From positions 1 to 64,000 of the forward strand of contig NZ_WIAX01000017.1 in NCBI RefSeq assembly GCF_009467795.1: a stretch of 64,000 nt of DNA. The letters run 5' to 3'. This document shows, one piece after another, positions 62,330 to 64,000 of this stretch. The notes under the pieces were generated by a model. The model was given only the letters and a program-made list of their open reading frames with translations, made no database searches and had not been told where the DNA came from. Made by a program: the position numbers and the translations under genes. The first letter of the stretch is position 1, and every line of letters starts with the position of its first letter. The DNA is from Nesterenkonia halophila. GTDB lineage: Bacteria > Actinomycetota > Actinomycetes > Actinomycetales > Micrococcaceae.

Positions 62330-64000
62330 ATGATCATCGCCACCTCCCCCGCCTCTCGCGCCCGGCGCGGCGCCCGGCGGCCGGCCCGGCTCGGCGTCGC
62401 CGTGCTGACCGTCGGCACGCTCGCGCTGCTCACCGGCTGCGACGGCTCCCCCGATGCGCCCCAGGCCCCGGCCGAGACGCTGGCCGAGGCGCTGACCACC
62501 GGCGACTTCTCCGAGGTCCCCGTCGACGGATCGACCGCCGACGACCTCGAGGCCGCCGTGGCGAACCTCCACGAGCCCTTCGGCGAGATCGACCCGGAGA
62601 TCACCGTCGGCGAGATCGCCCTGGACGTGCCGGAGGAGGACTCGCCGCAGGCGCCGACGGCGACGGTCCCGCTGCACCACGCCTGGGACCTCTCCGAGCT
62701 GGGCGCGCCGGGCGAGACCTGGGAGTACGACACCGAGGCCGAGTTCACCTACTCCCGCGACGCCGATGAGTGGCGATTGGAGGCCGACGTCGAGGACGTC
62801 CTCGCCGACTACGACGGCGCCGAGGCGGTGGGCATCTCCACCGTCTCCGGCGACCGGGGTCGAATCATGGACCGGCACGGCAAGGCGATGGTGCGCGACC
62901 GGGAGATCATCCGCGTCGGCCTCGACAAGACGCGGCTGACCGAGGACGGCTCCCCCGCCTCGGAGAAGCGCCAGCGCCAGGCGGCGCGTCAGCTGGCCGA
63001 ACTGGTCGACATCGACGCCGAGGGCTACGCCGACAAGGTGGTCGGCTACGGAGACGAGGCCTTCGTCGAGGCGATCCCGCTGCGCGCGGACTCGGACCGG
63101 GTCACCGCCGAGGAGCTGGAGTCGATCCCCGGCGCGGTCGGGCGCGAGGACACCATGTCGCTGGCCGAGTCGTCGGACTTCGCCCCGCTGCTGCTGGGCG
63201 GCGTCGGCGACGTGACCGCCGAGGATCTCGAGGAGGACGAGACGCTGCAGGCCGGCGACACCATCGGCACCTCCGGCATGCAGGCGACCTACGACGACAC
63301 GCTGCGCGGCGACGGCGGGCTGCGCATCCACGTGGGAGGCCAGACCCAGCACACCGTCGAGCCCAGCGCCGGCGACGACGTCGACACGTCACTGGAGCCG
63401 CGGCTGCAGCAGCTCGCCCAGGACACCATCGCCGATCAGGACTCGGCCTCGGCGCTGGTGGCGATCAAGCCGTCCTCGGGCGAGGTCCTCGCCGCGGCCA
63501 GCCACACGCCGGAGGACAGCTGGGTCCCGACGGCGACGCAGGCGACCTATGCGCCCGGCTCCAGCTTCAAGATCGTCTCCTCGCTGACGATGCTGCGCGA
63601 CGGGATCGAGCCCGACTCGACGGTGCAGTGCCCGATGAGCACCACAGTGCACGGCCAGGTCTTCAACAACCATGAGGGCTTCTCTCCGGAGTATCTGGGC
63701 GATGTGACCTTCCAGGAGGCGGTGGCGACCTCCTGCAACACCGTCTTCGTGGACCGCTGGGACGACACCACCTCCCCCGAGCTGCAGCAGGCTGCCGCCG
63801 ACCTCGGGCTGAGCAACGAGCTCCAGGACATCGGGATGCCGGCGGACTTCGGCTCGGCGCCCGAGGACTCCGAGCGCAACGAGCTCGGGGCGAACCTCTT
63901 CGGCCAGGGCGTGGTCGAGGCCTCGGCGCTCGGGATGGCCACTGTGGTCTCCTCCGTGGCCGCCGGCGAGACCGTCCACCCGTGGCTGGTGGACCCGGAG
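62330..64000 (+). CDS. class B penicillin-binding lipoprotein with NTF2-like N-terminal domain; 3' end outside window
   Basis: 557 codons are open to the end of the window. The signal peptide ends in LLTGC near residue 37, a lipobox. An acidic NTF2-like domain (about 40-150) precedes a PBP dimerisation region (ISTVSGDRGRIMDRHGKAMV) and the transpeptidase domain: active-site Ser and Lys in PGSSFKIVSS near 411 and SxN as TSCNTVF near 468. The KTG motif lies past the edge. This is the MecA/PBP3-like (FtsI family, NTF2-bearing) architecture, which crosslinks peptidoglycan. CATACT is 6 nt before the ATG. Confidence 0.87.
   Translation, partial: MIIATSPASRARRGARRPARLGVAVLTVGTLALLTGCDGSPDAPQAPAETLAEALTTGDFSEVPVDGSTADDLEAAVANLHEPFGEIDPEITVGEIALDVPEEDSPQAPTATVPLHHAWDLSELGAPGETWEYDTEAEFTYSRDADEWRLEADVEDVLADYDGAEAVGISTVSGDRGRIMDRHGKAMVRDREIIRVGLDKTRLTEDGSPASEKRQRQAARQLAELVDIDAEGYADKVVGYGDEAFVEAIPLRADSDRVTAEELESIPGAVGREDTMSLAESSDFAPLLLGGVGDVTAEDLEEDETLQAGDTIGTSGMQATYDDTLRGDGGLRIHVGGQTQHTVEPSAGDDVDTSLEPRLQQLAQDTIADQDSASALVAIKPSSGEVLAAASHTPEDSWVPTATQATYAPGSSFKIVSSLTMLRDGIEPDSTVQCPMSTTVHGQVFNNHEGFSPEYLGDVTFQEAVATSCNTVFVDRWDDTTSPELQQAAADLGLSNELQDIGMPADFGSAPEDSERNELGANLFGQGVVEASALGMATVVSSVAAGETVHPWLVDPE

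Noticed and set aside
1-64000. CRISPR arrays, tRNA or rRNA genes, riboswitches
   Set aside because: No direct-repeat/spacer pattern, tRNA cloverleaf, rRNA segment or known riboswitch core was recognised on reading; small RNAs cannot be excluded without covariance-model searches.

Overview
The window is very high in G+C, is densely coded on both strands and lacks tRNA, rRNA, CRISPR and transposase genes. It fits a chromosome segment of an actinobacterium, most likely of the order Micrococcales. Pointers are an Erm(X)-type rRNA methylase, a CsoR/CopA/CopZ copper locus, an LAxTG (class E type) sorting signal, a HemD-winged-helix fusion of the NnaR type, and many genes whose -10 box lies 6-7 nt before the start codon (leaderless transcripts). 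Genus cannot be set from the sequence alone.

Region 1 (1-12980) is mixed core metabolism: the end of a cell-wall-anchored protein, DoxX, a thioesterase, an orphan response regulator, a DUF456 protein, alanine dehydrogenase, an acyl-CoA synthetase, an enoyl-CoA hydratase/hydroxyisobutyryl-CoA hydrolase pair, a Bcr/CflA-type exporter, a CitE-like lyase, a class A beta-lactamase lipoprotein and a GerMN-like lipoprotein. Region 2 (13008-19936) has a four-gene leftward operon (HisC-like aminotransferase, E1 alpha, E1 beta, E2 of a branched-chain 2-oxoacid dehydrogenase), a small membrane protein and purB. With the hydroxyisobutyryl-CoA hydrolase pair this suggests valine/branched-chain catabolism.

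Region 3 (19950-28341) centres on an erm gene with a leader peptide and a candidate translational attenuator, bracketed by long palindromes. It is followed by an aminotransferase, an aldehyde dehydrogenase, an rlmN with an unusual internal insertion, and a siderophore-interacting protein. Region 4 (28551-36421) is metal homeostasis (copA-copZ diverging from csoR across two CsoR-type operators; an aztD-like zinc metallochaperone with a Zur-like box), plus an EamA transporter, Tam and a CPBP protease.

Region 5 (36674-62210) holds nitrate assimilation in two halves: narK-nitrate reductase-electron transfer protein (36.7-42.1 kb) and nirD <> nirB-cobA-nnaR (56.8-62.2 kb). Between them sits a mannoside-use locus (42.2-54.9 kb): LacI regulator, secreted GH76, cytoplasmic GH38, ABC importer without ATPase, ROK protein and two type I phosphomannose isomerases, one with an extra N-terminal domain. 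Three copies of a GGTAWCGWTACC palindrome in the control regions tie the locus into one regulon. The window ends in a class B penicillin-binding lipoprotein that runs off the edge.

The most interesting items are the erm leader/attenuator and its flanking palindromes, the mannoside regulon with its fused isomerase and zinc-motif-less ROK protein, the motif shared by the two nitrate operons, and the widespread leaderless promoter pattern.
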